Shown here piece by piece: positions 8,128 through 19,321 of a stretch of 64,000 nt of DNA. The position numbers and the translations under genes were made by a program. Every line of letters starts with the position of its first letter. Positions within the stretch are counted from its first letter, which is position 1. The notes beneath the pieces were generated by a model, which ran no database searches, was not told the origin of the DNA, and saw nothing but the letters and a program-made list of their open reading frames with translations. The stretch spans positions 53,580 to 117,579 of the forward strand of contig CALMPF010000018.1 in assembly GCA_937871505.1 (NCBI GenBank), given 5' to 3'. The stretch comes from an uncultured Planctomycetia bacterium (GTDB lineage: Bacteria; Planctomycetota; Phycisphaerae; Phycisphaerales; SM1A02).

Positions 8128-9024
8128 TCAGAACGACAGTCGCAGCCCAACGCCGAAGGCGATCTCCGTCTCCGGGCGGTCCTTGAGATCCTGGTAGACC
8201 GGGATCATCACGCCCGCGTCGAGCGTCCACCACGTCGCCTCGTACATGATCCCCGGCGCGAGGAAGAGCTGGTCATTGCCGTTGGTCTCGTAGAGGCCGT
8301 TGATCTCGGCGACGAAGTACCACGCCGCGTGCGACGTGGCTTCGCCATAGACGGCCGGCGCGAGTCGGTAGAGGTAGGAGAGGTCGTACTGGAGGCCGCC
8401 GTCGGCGTTGCCGCCTCCGGCGGTGTCGAACTCCCAGAGCAGGCTCGCGTTGCCGCCGTGGCGGCCCTGGACGATCGAGAAGACGCCGCCGAAGAAGGGG
8501 TTCCAGCCCTCCTCGGTCGAATCCCAGTAGGTCGTGGTGCCGCCGGGCATCTGAAGCCCGCCGATGAGGGCGAACCGCATGGTGTCCGTCGGTCCGGTGT
8601 CGTGCTGCCAGACGCGCCACTTGATCGAGAGGTCGATGTCGCCGAAGCCCGCGGCGGAGTCGCCGGTGGCCTGCGCGCTCGCCGAGAGGTGGTTGAAGAC
8701 CACCGGGATGTCGAGGTTGACCGAGACGTTCGAGAGCAGGGCATAGGCCACCTGCGTCACGATCGAGACCTGGCGCACGTCGCGGTCGAGCGTCGAGTCG
8801 TCGCCATCGAACTGGCGGTAGTTGACCATCGTGTGGACATAGAAGTGCCCGGTGGACGGCTGCATGGCGCCGAGGCCGTAGACGGGAGTCTGCGCCGCTG
8901 CGCGCGGTGTCCCGATCGGCGCCATCAGCGCGATCGCGACCGCGAGCAGGGCCGCGACGAGCCCGCCGGCGCCCTTCGGCTTCGGCGCGGACCCGAGCCG
9001 GTCGTCGGAACGTCCGACCGTCAT
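8128..9024 (-). CDS. outer-membrane transporter-like beta-barrel protein
   Basis: This 298-aa exported protein has a signal peptide (hydrophobic LVAALLAVAIALMAPI, then an Ala-rich cleavage site). The remainder alternates aromatic and polar residues and ends in phenylalanine (GVGLRLSF*), as outer-membrane barrels do. It resembles the 'MetA-pathway of phenol degradation/transporter' barrel family. ATG 9024 overlaps the stop of the HMA lipoprotein gene by four bases (ATGA), so the two are translationally coupled. The coupling suggests a shared role in handling a metal, perhaps copper. Substrate and direction of transport are unknown. Confidence 0.75.
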   Translation of the reverse strand: MTVGRSDDRLGSAPKPKGAGGLVAALLAVAIALMAPIGTPRAAAQTPVYGLGAMQPSTGHFYVHTMVNYRQFDGDDSTLDRDVRQVSIVTQVAYALLSNVSVNLDIPVVFNHLSASAQATGDSAAGFGDIDLSIKWRVWQHDTGPTDTMRFALIGGLQMPGGTTTYWDSTEEGWNPFFGGVFSIVQGRHGGNASLLWEFDTAGGGNADGGLQYDLSYLYRLAPAVYGEATSHAAWYFVAEINGLYETNGNDQLFLAPGIMYEATWWTLDAGVMIPVYQDLKDRPETEIAFGVGLRLSF

Positions 9025-9479
9025 GACGACGTCTCCGGCATGGTGGAACCGACCAGCGTGAAGCCCGAGGCGCGGACGGCGCGCTCGAGCTGGGCCTGGC
9101 TGGGCGGGTTCTCAGGCGAAAGCCGCGCCGCCACGACCCCGGTTCCGAGGTTGATGGTGACGCGCTCGACGCCGGGGAGGTTGCGGAGCTGGCGATCGAC
9201 GTTGTTGGCACAGAGCGGACACCCCATGCCGTTGACGACGAAGTACGCCGTGCGCGGCTCCGGGGCGCTCGGCGACCCGAGCTGTCCGCTCTCGGCGGCG
9301 CGGGGCGACTCGGCGTCTGCCGGCGTCCGCGGCGTCGTCTCGCAGGCCGAGGCGACGGCGAAGGAGAGCAGCGCCATCAGCGCGATGGGAAGGGCCGCGC
9401 GCGAGCGATGCTCGGGGCGGGCGACGGTGGGGCGCGGCGTGCGGCGAGGCAGCCGGCGCGAGAAGGTGTGCAGTGGCAT
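9021..9479 (-). CDS. HMA-domain lipoprotein (heavy-metal binding)
   Basis: The protein has 152 aa. A signal peptide ends at a lipobox (AVASAC, Cys46), followed by a disordered Pro/Ser/Ala linker and one heavy-metal-associated domain. Its metal loop is GMGCPLCANNVD, with Cys87 and Cys90 in the family pattern GMxCxxC. Such domains bind Cu(I) or Hg(II) and pass it to a partner; here the domain would sit on the periplasmic side of a membrane. ATG 9479 has a GAGG six bases upstream, one of the few clear ribosome-binding sites here. It is coupled to the barrel protein downstream, and a Cys-rich secreted protein lies upstream. The metal identity is inferred. Confidence 0.85.
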   Translation of the reverse strand: MPLHTFSRRLPRRTPRPTVARPEHRSRAALPIALMALLSFAVASACETTPRTPADAESPRAAESGQLGSPSAPEPRTAYFVVNGMGCPLCANNVDRQLRNLPGVERVTINLGTGVVAARLSPENPPSQAQLERAVRASGFTLVGSTMPETSS

Positions 9480-9709
9480 GGAAGACCTCGGGTTCGAGGG
9501 ATGCGAGTCGGATCGGAGAGGGATGAGCGTCGCGAACGTCTCGCCGCCGGCTCCGAGCGCGTCCGCTCGTCGGCGGGTGTGCCGGGACGCGTCAGGGGGC
9601 GGCGACGCCGCGCGGCGCGTCCGCACAGCGCGGTGGGCGCGGCGGCGCGCCCGCCGTTCGAGCGCCGCGAGGCGCACGGCGGATCGCAGCGCCGGCAGGG
9701 ACGGTCCCG

Positions 9710-10201
9710 CTACACGCTCAGCCGCACGCGCAGGTCGAGCGGCGTCGGTCCCCGCGGAGGAGGTTCGCCCCGCGCACCAGAGAGCGACGGAAGCGCGCGG
9801 CGCTCCGCGCAGCCTCTGACGAGATCGGCGACCCCCGGGAGCGCCGCCGGAGGGGCGGGCGCGGTCGAGCTGGAGGGCAGCGCGACCGCTGCGCCCGGTG
9901 CCGCGGCGCGGACGTGGGCGTGGCAGTCGCAGTCGCCCGGATCCGAAGCCGGTGCGCCATCGTCCGGAACCCCGTCCCGCTGCCCGCCCTCCGCGCGACT
10001 GCGTTCTGCGGAACGCAGAGCCGTCTCGCAGCGCGGGCAGCGCGGCACGAAGGCGCCGCCGTCGCTGGCCGCGCCGCCTTCGGTCGTCGCGGAGATGTTC
10101 AGGACGGCCGCCGTGGCCGTCCGATCAAGCGCGATCCGGATTCCGCAGCAGCACCAGCCGGGAGACCACCACACCATGAGCAGCGCGAGGAGCAGCCGCA
10201 C
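9710..10201 (-). CDS. Cys-rich secreted or membrane-anchored protein, unknown function
   Basis: The frame is open from 10402, but the first 67 residues would be almost pure Arg/Ala/Pro. The GTG at 10201 starts a convincing hydrophobic leader (MRLLLALLMVWWSPGWCCCG), giving 163 aa. Downstream are CPRCE and GDCDCHAHV motifs that could bind metal, then a Ala/Pro/Ser-rich tail. No family was recognised. It lies 231 bp upstream of the HMA lipoprotein on the same strand, so a metal-related role is plausible. Start site and reality of the gene are both uncertain. Confidence 0.5.
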   Translation of the reverse strand: MRLLLALLMVWWSPGWCCCGIRIALDRTATAAVLNISATTEGGAASDGGAFVPRCPRCETALRSAERSRAEGGQRDGVPDDGAPASDPGDCDCHAHVRAAAPGAAVALPSSSTAPAPPAALPGVADLVRGCAERRALPSLSGARGEPPPRGPTPLDLRVRLSV

Positions 10202-10497
10202 GACGACCGCGCTCCGCGGAACCGGCCGCCCGAGGCGCCCGCGCCCACCCGACTCGGCGCGCCGCTGGCGACCGCCGCCGGCGCCGCGCGAGCGGCGCGC
10301 GGCCAAGGCGCTCGAGGCGGCGGCGCGCCGACGGGGGCGCGGAGCGCGGTTGAGAAGCGGCCGTGCAGGAGGCATTGGAGGCTCTCGAGGCGGGATCGGC
10401 ACGGGACCGCCAAGGGTGGCGACGGAGGCACCGGAAGCACCGGCTCGCGTTGATGGTGATGGCGGATGTGCGCCGGTGCTGCGATGCGCCGGGCGGT

Positions 10498-10517
10498 CCC
10501 CCCCGTGAGAGGGGGGG
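10498..10517. other. C7-GTGAGA-G7 hairpin
   Basis: Seven C, a six-base loop and seven G form a perfect hairpin between the start of the Cys-rich gene and the nitroreductase promoter. There is no T-tract, so a classic intrinsic terminator is doubtful. Nothing else is recognised in 10202-10690 apart from the open N-terminal extension of the Cys-rich frame. Confidence 0.5.
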
Positions 10518-10691
10518 CGCAGCGGACGGGGCTCGCTTCCGAGCGTAGGAGCCTGCGTCGCGGAGCCGCCCGACCGGGCGCCGAGCGGCTCACCGACGCT
10601 GGCGCCCAGCCCTCGGATGCGGCTCGTCGCGCGATCCCGGTGCCACCGAGCCAGCCCGTCGAGGCGCTCGCGCCCAGCCGGAGCGCCCCTC

Positions 10692-10697
10692 TACGCT
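10692..10697 (+). promoter_or_regulatory. -10 box TACGCT, leaderless start of the nitroreductase
   Basis: TACGCT ends seven bases before ATG 10705; no Shine-Dalgarno sequence is present. Confidence 0.55.
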
Positions 10698-10704
10698 GCG
10701 GGCG

Positions 10705-11454
10705 ATGAACGCAGTCGTCGAGCAGCTTCTCCGCCACCGGTCGATCCGGCGCTTCCGTCCCGATCCGGTGCCCGACGAGCACATTCGCGAGGCGGTTCTC
10801 GCTGGACAGGCCGCTTCGACGAGCTCCGCCGTCCAGGCGTACTGCGCCATCCGCGTCCGCGACCCGGCGACGCTCGAACGCCTCGTCGAGCTCACGGGGG
10901 GTCAGCGCAAGGTCGCCGAGTGCGGGGCCTTTCTCGTCATCTGCGGAGACACGCGCCGCCACCGCATCGCGGCGGCGCGCGACGGGGTCGTTCACGAGAC
11001 GCGATTCGAGGCGTTCCTCGTCGCGGCCATCGACGGGGCGCTCTTTGCGCAGAACCTCTGCGTCGCGCTGGAGTCGATGGGCTACGGGATCTGCTACATC
11101 GGCGGAATCAGGAACCACCTCGCCGAGGCGGACCGGCTCCTCGCGCTCCCGCACGGCGTCTATCCGCTCTTCGGTCTCTGCGCCGGGATCGCCGACGAGA
11201 CGCCGCTTCCGCGCCCGCGCCTGCCGCTGGGATCGGTCCTCTTCGAGGAGCGGTATCCACCCGACCGCATCGTGCTCGATCACCTCGCCGCATACGACGC
11301 GGCCCACTCCGAGTACGTCGCGACGCGCGGCGGCGCGGCCGGCGGGCGCCCGGCGCCCAAGCCGTGGTCCACGATCATGGCGACGAAGTTCAGCGAGCCG
11401 GAGCGCGTCGACGTCGCCGCGTACTACCGCGCCAAGGGCGCCGTGCTCGAGTAG
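10705..11454 (+). CDS. nfsA: NfsA-type NADPH-dependent nitroreductase/flavin reductase
   Basis: This 249-aa protein is a group A (NfsA/FRP) nitroreductase. The N-terminal FMN-binding HRSIRRFRPDPVP, the ASTSSAVQAY segment, the helix ESMGYGICYIGGIRN and the C-terminal extension are all in family order and the length is normal. It would be a soluble FMN dimer reducing nitroaromatics, quinones or flavins with NADPH. The leaderless start at ATG 10705 fits the conserved N-terminus. It is followed 62 bp later by a ClC antiporter on the same strand, with no functional link apparent. The physiological substrate is unknown. Confidence 0.9.
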   Translation: MNAVVEQLLRHRSIRRFRPDPVPDEHIREAVLAGQAASTSSAVQAYCAIRVRDPATLERLVELTGGQRKVAECGAFLVICGDTRRHRIAAARDGVVHETRFEAFLVAAIDGALFAQNLCVALESMGYGICYIGGIRNHLAEADRLLALPHGVYPLFGLCAGIADETPLPRPRLPLGSVLFEERYPPDRIVLDHLAAYDAAHSEYVATRGGAAGGRPAPKPWSTIMATKFSEPERVDVAAYYRAKGAVLE

Positions 11455-11497
11455 CGGACGATCTCGCCCCGGGGCCGCAGGCTGCGGGCCCACGCAG

Positions 11498-11503
11498 TAT
11501 CGT
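11498..11503 (+). promoter_or_regulatory. candidate -10 box TATCGT, ClC antiporter gene
   Basis: TATCGT ends 13 bases before ATG 11517, which would give a very short leader of about 6 nt. Confidence 0.35.
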
Positions 11504-11516
11504 GGTCGGGTCCACC

Positions 11517-12998
11517 ATGGGCGATCCCCGATCGGAACTCCCCAGCGCAGCGCCCGCAGCGCCGCCTGCGGCCTCACGGAGCCGGGCCGCTGCGACGATG
11601 CGACCGGGCGGGTCGGTTGTGCACATCGCCGCGATCATGGTGATCGGCGCCCTCACCGGGCTTGTCGCGGTGGCGTTCCGCACGGCGCTCGAAAGCGCCG
11701 ACGGCCTCCGTCGCGAGCTCCTCGGTGCCCTCTCGGAGCGCGGGGCCTGGCTCCTGATTCCCCTGGTGGCCGGCGCCTTCCTGATCGGCTGGCTGGTCGG
11801 ATGGATGGTGCAGCGAATCGCTCCCGAGAGCGGGGGCAGCGGAATCCCGCGCGTCGAGGCGATCATCGCCCGTGACCGCTCGATGCGCTGGTGGCGCGTG
11901 CTTCCGGTCAAGTTCATCGGTGGCGTCCTCGCCATCGGAGGGGGGCTCTCGCTGGGCCGGGAGGGGCCGACCGTGCAGATGGGCGCCGCGGTGGCGCAGG
12001 CCATCGGGTCTCTCCGGGCGCTTCCGGCCCAGGGGCTGCACATGGCGATGGCCTGCGGTGCGGGGGCGGGGCTCGCTGCGGCCTTCAACGCCCCGCTGGG
12101 AGGGATCGCCTTCATCCTCGAGGAGATGCGCCGCACGCTCGATGTGCGGTGGCTGCTCGCGGCGCTGCTCACGTCAACGCTCGCGGTTGTCGTCGTCGCG
12201 CTGCTCCTCGGCGACGCCCCGATCTTCGGCGGGACGCATCTGCTCGCCGTCGCCTCGGTCGCGGAGCAGGTTCGGGGCCCCGACCCGGCGATCGCCGGTC
12301 CGGAGGGGCGCGCCGGGCGTGCAGCGGCCGCCGAACTCGTCGGACATGGCATCGCGACCGCGCGTTCCTGCCTCCCGGCGCTGATCGTCGGCATGGCGGG
12401 GGGAGTCGTCGGAGCCGCGTTCAACGGGGCGCTCCTCGCCGCATGCCGCCGGGCCGCGCGGTGCCCGACTCGCGTTCGGGCGATGCTTCCGGGATTTGCC
12501 TGCGTGCTCGCCGCCATCGTGGCGCTCTGGCTCCCCGAGGCGACCGGCGACGGTCTCTCGGTCGCCGATCGGCTGCTCGCGCTCGGTGGCGCCCCGGCGG
12601 GGTTCCTCGCCGCGCTCGCGGCGGTCGGGATGGCGCTGACCATCATCAGCTACGCCTCAGGGGCTCCCGGCGGGATCTTCGCGCCGCTGCTGCTGCTCGG
12701 ATGCGCCTCCGGGATGCTCCTCGGACACGCGGGCGGCGCGATGGAGCGCTTCGGCGCCCCGTCGCCGGCGCTTCTCGGCGTCCTCGGCATGACTGCGGTC
12801 TTCACCGCGTCGGTGCGTGCGCCGCTGACTGGGATCGTGCTCGTCGTCGAGATGACGCGCAACGTCGCGATTGCGCTGCCGCTCTGCGTCGCGGCCTCCG
12901 CCGCCTACGTCGTCGCGTCGATGCTGCGCTCGCCCCCGGTCTACGAGTCGCTGCTCGAGCTCGAGCTTGCGAAGGCGGAGCCGCCCGGGTGCCGATGA
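11517..12998 (+). CDS. ClC-type H+/Cl- antiporter
   Basis: This 493-aa integral membrane protein has the three chloride-binding signatures of the ClC family in order: ESGGSGIPR (from about residue 104), GREGPTVQMG (about 147) and the later PGGIFAP. The gating glutamate is present in GREGP. The inner proton-transfer glutamate is kept in FILEEMR (about 201), which marks exchangers rather than channels. It would swap two Cl- for one H+ at the inner membrane, helping acid resistance or charge balance. There are no C-terminal CBS domains. The 35-residue N-terminus is Ala/Pro-rich. ATG 11517 is chosen because the upstream frame is the shadow of the nitroreductase. Confidence 0.93.
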   Translation: MGDPRSELPSAAPAAPPAASRSRAAATMRPGGSVVHIAAIMVIGALTGLVAVAFRTALESADGLRRELLGALSERGAWLLIPLVAGAFLIGWLVGWMVQRIAPESGGSGIPRVEAIIARDRSMRWWRVLPVKFIGGVLAIGGGLSLGREGPTVQMGAAVAQAIGSLRALPAQGLHMAMACGAGAGLAAAFNAPLGGIAFILEEMRRTLDVRWLLAALLTSTLAVVVVALLLGDAPIFGGTHLLAVASVAEQVRGPDPAIAGPEGRAGRAAAAELVGHGIATARSCLPALIVGMAGGVVGAAFNGALLAACRRAARCPTRVRAMLPGFACVLAAIVALWLPEATGDGLSVADRLLALGGAPAGFLAALAAVGMALTIISYASGAPGGIFAPLLLLGCASGMLLGHAGGAMERFGAPSPALLGVLGMTAVFTASVRAPLTGIVLVVEMTRNVAIALPLCVAASAAYVVASMLRSPPVYESLLELELAKAEPPGCR

Positions 12999-13113
12999 CA
13001 GGGGAGTCTCCGGCGCTCTGCGCAGGAGGAGATCCCTGCACTCCGGCGCGCCGTCGCTCCCGCTGCGGCGCGCTCGTCCCGCTCCTCGGATGCGGCGCGG
13101 GCGGCGGCGGCGA

Positions 13114-16053
<2,940 letters not shown>

Positions 16054-16210
16054 GGGGGCGATGCGAGGAAACGGGGAGCGGCATGCCGTGCGCCGGTGCA
16101 CGAGTCCGCGGCTGCGCATGCGTGCGGCGCGGCGGCCGAGATCAGGACCTCCGCGAAGCCGGCGCCTTCGGTCGACGCGGGCCTCGGAAGCGTGCGCCCA
16201 GCCGCGACGG

Positions 16211-18091
16211 TCACTCGCCTCCCGCGCGCCGCGCGGAAGCGGCCTTGCTGAGCTCGGCCCGGTCGTGGGCCCGCTCGCCTGCGGGCCTTCCGGAGCGCGC
16301 CGAGGCCGCGGCGGACGCAGCGAGGCCGCCCGGGCGCGCGGCGGCCTTCGCGGCGGCCTTCGCTTCTGGCCTCAGGTCTGGCCTCAGGTCTGGCTTCTGG
16401 TCTGGCTTCTGGTTGGGCCTCTTCTCCGGCGCCGACTCCGCCCTGAAGTCCGATCTCGGCTGCGTCTTGAGATCCGAGCGCGGGGCCTGACGCTGCGGAG
16501 CCCGCGCTTCCGCGACGGCGCGCGCGGGATCGTCCGCCGCTTCCGGGCGCGCGCTCGGCCGCGACGCGCTGCGCGGGGCTGGGCCGGGCGCGTGACGTCC
16601 GGCGCCCGGCGAAGCCGCTCCGTTGCCGCGCGGGGCGGGGATCGCTCCGCGACCGCCGCCCGCGGCGCCGGAGCGGGGCTTCTGCGGAACGCCGCGCTCC
16701 TGAAGATGCCGCATCGCGTCGCCGACGAGGTAGAAGCTCCCGGTGACGACGATGAGGTCCTCGCGGCTGACGGCGCTCAGCGCCAGCTCGAGCGCCTGCG
16801 GGAACGCGCGCGCGACCTGGCTCATCTTGCCGCTGCGCTCCTGAAAGAGCCGCTGGAGCTCATCGGGGTCGGCCGCGCGCGGATTGCTCGATGCCCGGGT
16901 GAAGACCACCTTGTCCGCCCCGAGATTCACGCGGTCGAGCAGCGTTCCGACGTCCTTGTCCGCGCAGCACCCGAAGATGCAGACCATCGAGTCGTAGGGG
17001 ACGTGCGCGCCGACGCAGCGCATCAGCGCTCCGACCGCGGCGGCGTTGTGGGCGCCGTCGACCAGGATCCGCGGCCGTTCGCTGAGAAGCTGCATGCGTC
17101 CCGGGACCTTGGTCTCGGCGAGCCCCGAGGTGATCTTCTCCTCGGGGCAGTCGAAGCCGCGGCTGCGCAGGACATCGACGGCCGCGAGCGCGAGCCCGCA
17201 GTTGACCGCCTGGTGCTCGCCGGCCAGCGGCACCGGGAGGTGCTCGAACCGGCTGGTCTCCGTGAAGAGGCAGACGCGGGTGTGCGGACCCAGATCGGGC
17301 GTCGAGCAGAAGCGGGCGGAGTACTCGATGTCCTTGTTGACCACCCGCAGGGGCGCGCCGACCTTCGCGGCGACCTCGCGAAAGACCGCCTCGATCTCCT
17401 CGGCCTGCTCATGGATCAGGGCGGGAACCCCCTTCTTGAAGATGCCCGCCTTCTCCCGGGCGATCTCCGGGAGCGTCTGACCGAGCAGGCGGTTGTGATC
17501 GTGATCGATCGTGCAGACCACGCTCACCTCGGGCACGACCACGTTCGTCGAGTCGAGCCGCCCGCCGAGCCCGACCTCGATCACCGCGATGTCGATGGCC
17601 TGGTCGGCGAAGTGTCGGAAGGCGAGCGCCGTGAGGATCTCGAAGAACGTCGGCTCGCTCTCGAGCTTGCGGGCCGCGAGCGCCACCTCCTTCATTCCCT
17701 CGACGAACTCGTTGCGGCCGATCATCTGGCCGTCGATGCGGATGCGCTCGCGGACGTCGACCAGATGCGGGCTGGTGTACTCGCCGACGGTGTAGCCGCA
17801 GCCCCGGAGCATGTGGGCGATCATCGCCACCGTCGATCCCTTGCCGACCGTCCCGGCGACATGGACGGTCTTCACCTGCTCGTGCGGGTTCCCCATCCGC
17901 TCCAGCAGGTCCCTCATCCGGTCGAGCTTGAAGGTCTTCTGGTCGTATCGGATCGTCCGCATCCGCTCGATGTCGGCCCGGTCGTGGAGGAAGCGCAGGG
18001 CGGTCGGATAGCTGACGATGTCGGTGGCGGTGATCGCGGGCGCGGCGCCGTCGCGCGTCACCCGTCGAATCGAGGCCGGCTTGCTGGTCAT
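16211..18091 (-). CDS. folC: folylpolyglutamate/dihydrofolate synthase with low-complexity C-tail
   Basis: This Mur-ligase-family enzyme adds glutamate to folates in the cytoplasm. The P-loop is AGTVGKGSTVAMI, followed by TSPHLVDVRERI, EVGLGGRLDSTN and the C-terminal domain motif LVDGAHNAAAV. The enzyme core ends near residue 465 with SFYLVGDAMRHL. A tail of about 157 residues follows, rich in Pro, Arg, Ala and Gly, with a 4-residue repeat (QKPDQKPDLRPDLRPE) encoded by a 12-bp DNA repeat at 16365-16425. Typical FolC has about 430 aa. ATG 18091 has TATGCT nine bases upstream, supporting its own leaderless transcript although galK ends only 52 bp before. Confidence 0.93.
   Translation of the reverse strand: MTSKPASIRRVTRDGAAPAITATDIVSYPTALRFLHDRADIERMRTIRYDQKTFKLDRMRDLLERMGNPHEQVKTVHVAGTVGKGSTVAMIAHMLRGCGYTVGEYTSPHLVDVRERIRIDGQMIGRNEFVEGMKEVALAARKLESEPTFFEILTALAFRHFADQAIDIAVIEVGLGGRLDSTNVVVPEVSVVCTIDHDHNRLLGQTLPEIAREKAGIFKKGVPALIHEQAEEIEAVFREVAAKVGAPLRVVNKDIEYSARFCSTPDLGPHTRVCLFTETSRFEHLPVPLAGEHQAVNCGLALAAVDVLRSRGFDCPEEKITSGLAETKVPGRMQLLSERPRILVDGAHNAAAVGALMRCVGAHVPYDSMVCIFGCCADKDVGTLLDRVNLGADKVVFTRASSNPRAADPDELQRLFQERSGKMSQVARAFPQALELALSAVSREDLIVVTGSFYLVGDAMRHLQERGVPQKPRSGAAGGGRGAIPAPRGNGAASPGAGRHAPGPAPRSASRPSARPEAADDPARAVAEARAPQRQAPRSDLKTQPRSDFRAESAPEKRPNQKPDQKPDLRPDLRPEAKAAAKAAARPGGLAASAAASARSGRPAGERAHDRAELSKAASARRAGGE
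16365..16425. repeat. 12-bp tandem repeat within the folC tail
   Basis: Four to five units of TCTGGCcTCAGG (variant TCTGGCTTCTGG) lie head to tail on the plus strand. They are in frame with folC and encode the QKPD/LRPD repeats. Confidence 0.85.
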
Positions 18092-18100
18092 TGGAGGGCA

Positions 18101-18106
18101 AGCATA
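18101..18106 (-). promoter_or_regulatory. -10 box TATGCT, folC
   Basis: TATGCT ends nine bases before ATG 18091 and lies between the galK stop and folC. Confidence 0.45.
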
Positions 18107-18143
18107 GGGAAGCCCCGGATGCGCCATGCCCCAGCGCGGCGCT

Positions 18144-19307
18144 TCAACCGCCGCCGATGGCCATCGCCGCGGCGCAGTCCGTCGCTTCTCCCTCGATGAT
18201 CGACGCGCGGACGCCCGCCGTCTCAAGCCCTCGGGCCAGCGCCTCCCGGACGGCCCCGAGCGCCTCCCGCCGCACTGCGACGATCGCCGCGCCGCCGAAG
18301 CCCGCTCCGGTCAGGCGGGCGCCGAGCGCTCCGCACGGGCGGGCCGACTCGGCCGCCGCGACGACCGCATCCAGCTCCGGGGTGCTGACCTGGAAGTCAT
18401 CCCGAAGCGAGGCGTGGCTCTCGAAGAGCAGCGCCCCGAATCGTTCGAGATCGCCGGCGCGGAGCGCCGCCGCGCTCGCTCGGACGCGGCGGTTCTCCGA
18501 GACGACGTGCCGCGCCCGGCGCCGCAGCGGCTCGGGGAGCGCCGCGAGCCTCGGAGAGGCCTCGTCGACGTCGCGCAGCGCGAACGCCTCGTCGCGCGCC
18601 GCCACCCGCTCCGCCGCCGCGAGCACGCTCGCGCGGCGCTCCGCATACGCACCCTCCGACAAGTCCCGGCGCCGATCGGTCACGACCACGAGAGTCGCCA
18701 GATTCGCGGGAAGAGCGATCTGCTCGCGCTCGAGCGAGCGGCAGTCGATGAGCAGGGCGTGCCCCGCCCGGGCGGCCACGATCACCAGCGGGTCCATGAT
18801 GCCGCAGGGCACCCCGGCGAACTCATGCTCCGCCGCCCGGCATCGCCGCGCCGTGGCGATCGGGTCGACGGGGCGCTGCGCGATCGAGTCGAGCAGCACC
18901 GAGAACCCGACTTCGATGGCGGCGCTGCTCGAGAGTCCCGCGCCCGCCGGGAGGTCGGCGTGCAGGAGAAGATCCAGCTCCGGCAGATCGAGCCCCTCGC
19001 GCCGCACCAGCGCCGCGACCCCGATCAACCTCGCGAAGGGACCTGCGGCGCCCGCCCCTGCGGTCGAAAGCTGCATCGAAGCCTCGCCGTCGAAGGTCGT
19101 CGATCCCATCCGCGAGCGCGGGCCCGCGGCCGGCGCAGCGAGGAGGACGACGCGGCGGTCGAGCGCCATCGGGAGCACGAGACCTCCCGCATGGTCGGTG
19201 TGGTCGCCGATGAGGTTCACCCGGCCAGGGGCCTGCGCCGCCCAGGTCGCGGGGCGTCCGTACCGGCGGATGAAGTGCGCCGAGGCCTCCGCGACGAGCG
19301 CGTCCAT
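18144..19307 (-). CDS. galK: galactokinase
   Basis: This 387-aa GHMP kinase would phosphorylate D-galactose at C1 (Leloir pathway). The galactokinase signature reads PGRVNLIGDHTDHAGG at about residues 27-42; the usual text is GEHTDY, so Glu is replaced by Asp and Tyr by His. The ATP loop LPAGAGLSSSAAIEVG and the C-terminal LTGAGFGGAAIV are intact. A GTG at 19325 overlaps the stop of the upstream gene (GTGA), and ATG 19307 lies six codons inside. The ATG gives the standard N-terminus, but the overlap makes the GTG a serious alternative. Either way it is coupled to the secreted-protein gene upstream. No other galactose genes are in the window. Confidence 0.9.
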   Translation of the reverse strand: MDALVAEASAHFIRRYGRPATWAAQAPGRVNLIGDHTDHAGGLVLPMALDRRVVLLAAPAAGPRSRMGSTTFDGEASMQLSTAGAGAAGPFARLIGVAALVRREGLDLPELDLLLHADLPAGAGLSSSAAIEVGFSVLLDSIAQRPVDPIATARRCRAAEHEFAGVPCGIMDPLVIVAARAGHALLIDCRSLEREQIALPANLATLVVVTDRRRDLSEGAYAERRASVLAAAERVAARDEAFALRDVDEASPRLAALPEPLRRRARHVVSENRRVRASAAALRAGDLERFGALLFESHASLRDDFQVSTPELDAVVAAAESARPCGALGARLTGAGFGGAAIVAVRREALGAVREALARGLETAGVRASIIEGEATDCAAAMAIGGG

Positions 19308-19321
19308 CGGGCTCGAGCCGG

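Noticed and set aside
6661..9819. Plus-strand frame of more than 1000 codons opposite the xylose and metal genes
   Set aside because: Antisense shadow produced by high third-position GC; the minus-strand frames encode recognisable proteins.
10202..10402. Longer Cys-rich protein starting at 10402
   Set aside because: The added 67 residues are almost only Arg/Ala/Pro and would bury the signal peptide.
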